NCBI GenBank assembly: GCA_013696965.1
Contig: JACCXN010000057.1
Span: 1-64,000, forward strand
Source: Bacteroidota bacterium
GTDB taxonomy: Bacteria; Bacteroidota; Bacteroidia; JACCXN01
Length of the DNA: 64,000 bases
Direction of reading: 5' to 3'
Shown piece after piece: positions 63,640 through 64,000 of the stretch. Position numbers and translations under genes: made by a program. A model generated the notes under the pieces. It worked only from the letters and a program-made list of their open reading frames with translations, was not told the origin of the DNA and did not search any database. Position 1 is the stretch's first letter, and each line of letters starts with the position of its first letter.

Positions 63640-64000
63640 ATGAATAAGTCAGTCTATATTAACCGCATTTCCAAATTTTTACCTGGTAATCCTGTCAGTA
63701 ACGATGAAATGGAGCAATATCTTGGATTTGTTGGAGGAGATTTCAAATCCAGATCAAAACCAATTATTCTAAGGAATAATAAAATAACAAATCGCTACTA
63801 TGCTCTTGATAAACAGGGCAAAAGCACATATAGCAATGCTCAACTTTCTTATGAGGCAATTAAAGGTTTAGTAACAAATGATTTTAAGTTAGACGATATT
63901 CAACTCTTAACATGTGGAACCACAACCCCTGATCAACTTTTGCCTTCACATGCATCTATGGTTCACGGGCAATTAAAATCAAAGCCTATAGAGGCCATTT
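63640..64000 (+). CDS. darB: DarB-type ketosynthase III-like enzyme (3' partial)
   Basis: The frame starts at ATG 63640 and runs off the right edge with 120 codons and no stop. The start VYINRISKFLPGNPVSNDEMEQYLGFVGGDFKSRSKPIIL is typical of the DarB family: ketosynthase-III-like proteins that pair with DarA. The block ILRNNKITNRYYALDKQGKST and CGTTTPDQLLPSHASM lead toward the active site, whose Cys lies beyond the window. It follows darA by 169 bases, which is more than the usual operon gap. Confidence 0.85.
   Translation, partial: MNKSVYINRISKFLPGNPVSNDEMEQYLGFVGGDFKSRSKPIILRNNKITNRYYALDKQGKSTYSNAQLSYEAIKGLVTNDFKLDDIQLLTCGTTTPDQLLPSHASMVHGQLKSKPIEAI

Larger units (their letters stand above)
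52012..64000 (+). other. flexirubin-type pigment biosynthesis cluster (3' end outside the window)
   Basis: Thirteen plus-strand genes with short spacers encode an aromatic ammonia-lyase, ketoreductase, two ketosynthases, ACP, acyltransferase, dehydratase, exported unknown protein, thioesterase, methyltransferase, CrtI-like oxidoreductase, DarA and DarB. This combination is the hallmark of flexirubin loci, where an aryl polyene acid is esterified to a dialkylresorcinol. The right edge of the cluster, including any exporter or halogenase, is not in view. Confidence 0.85.

Noticed and set aside
1-64000. tRNA, rRNA or riboswitch genes
   Set aside because: I looked through the larger gaps for tRNA TPsiC-like motifs and conserved riboswitch cores and saw none; a covariance search was not possible here.

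Overview
The window looks like a chromosomal segment of a member of the Bacteroidota. The DNA is AT-rich. Several promoters fit the Bacteroidota pattern TTG-N19/20-TAnnTTTG, and Shine-Dalgarno sites are mostly absent. The gene families are typical of the phylum: DUF4199, DUF4369/TlpA, PD40-TPR proteins, a 5-fold beta-flower repeat protein, and flexirubin-type pigment genes. I see no rRNA, tRNA, CRISPR array, prophage or insertion sequence. Class and genus cannot be fixed from what is visible.

Layout. 1-2700: the end of an Ala/Lys/Glu-rich repeat protein, a DUF2267 gene with an unusually strong Shine-Dalgarno site, and a thioredoxin-reductase-like flavoenzyme. 2869-5301: a decaying three-gene operon (type III polyketide synthase, methyltransferase, FAD oxidoreductase). 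The synthase has lost its catalytic core by an in-frame deletion and the oxidoreductase carries two frameshifts. 5379-12182: Mn-type superoxide dismutase, a phosphatase-superfamily lipoprotein, DUF6580, a TlpA-SCO1 redox pair, an LpxL-type acyltransferase, and a UbiA prenyltransferase frameshifted at a homopolymer. 12351-33785: mostly housekeeping genes (PyrD, HMG-CoA lyase, OsmC, C-terminal processing protease, CvfB, SF1 helicase, RsmE, M48 protease, MsrB, RarA, a WbpM/CapD-type dehydratase, a thioesterase) and a RimK/retropepsin-like/AstE-like group. 33913-50074: membrane proteins, a DinD-like small gene behind dnaJ-type and ftsH genes, a TPR-PD40-SPOR protein, rhomboid, L31, a sugar nucleotidyltransferase, Lon, and the beta-flower repeat protein. 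50112-51551: an FKBP lipoprotein and a lipoprotein hydrolase.

52012 to the right edge is the main accessory system: a flexirubin-type (aryl-polyene plus dialkylresorcinol) pigment cluster that runs off the window. A tyrosine ammonia-lyase would make the 4-coumarate starter. Two ketosynthases, an acyl carrier protein, a ketoreductase and a hotdog dehydratase would extend it as a polyene. An LpxL-like acyltransferase, a thioesterase, a methyltransferase and a CrtI-like oxidoreductase would tailor or release it. DarA and DarB would make the dialkylresorcinol that is esterified to it. A terminator at about 60492-60546 divides the cluster into at least two transcription units.

The most interesting points are the in-frame-gutted type III polyketide synthase operon lying in the same window as an intact resorcinol-making cluster, a small family of dispersed intergenic repeats (near 7270, 62330 and 62415) with hairpin potential, and the DinD-like gene overlapping the DnaJ-type gene. 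The three single-base frameshifts in the window could be sequencing errors. At least two are in homopolymers.
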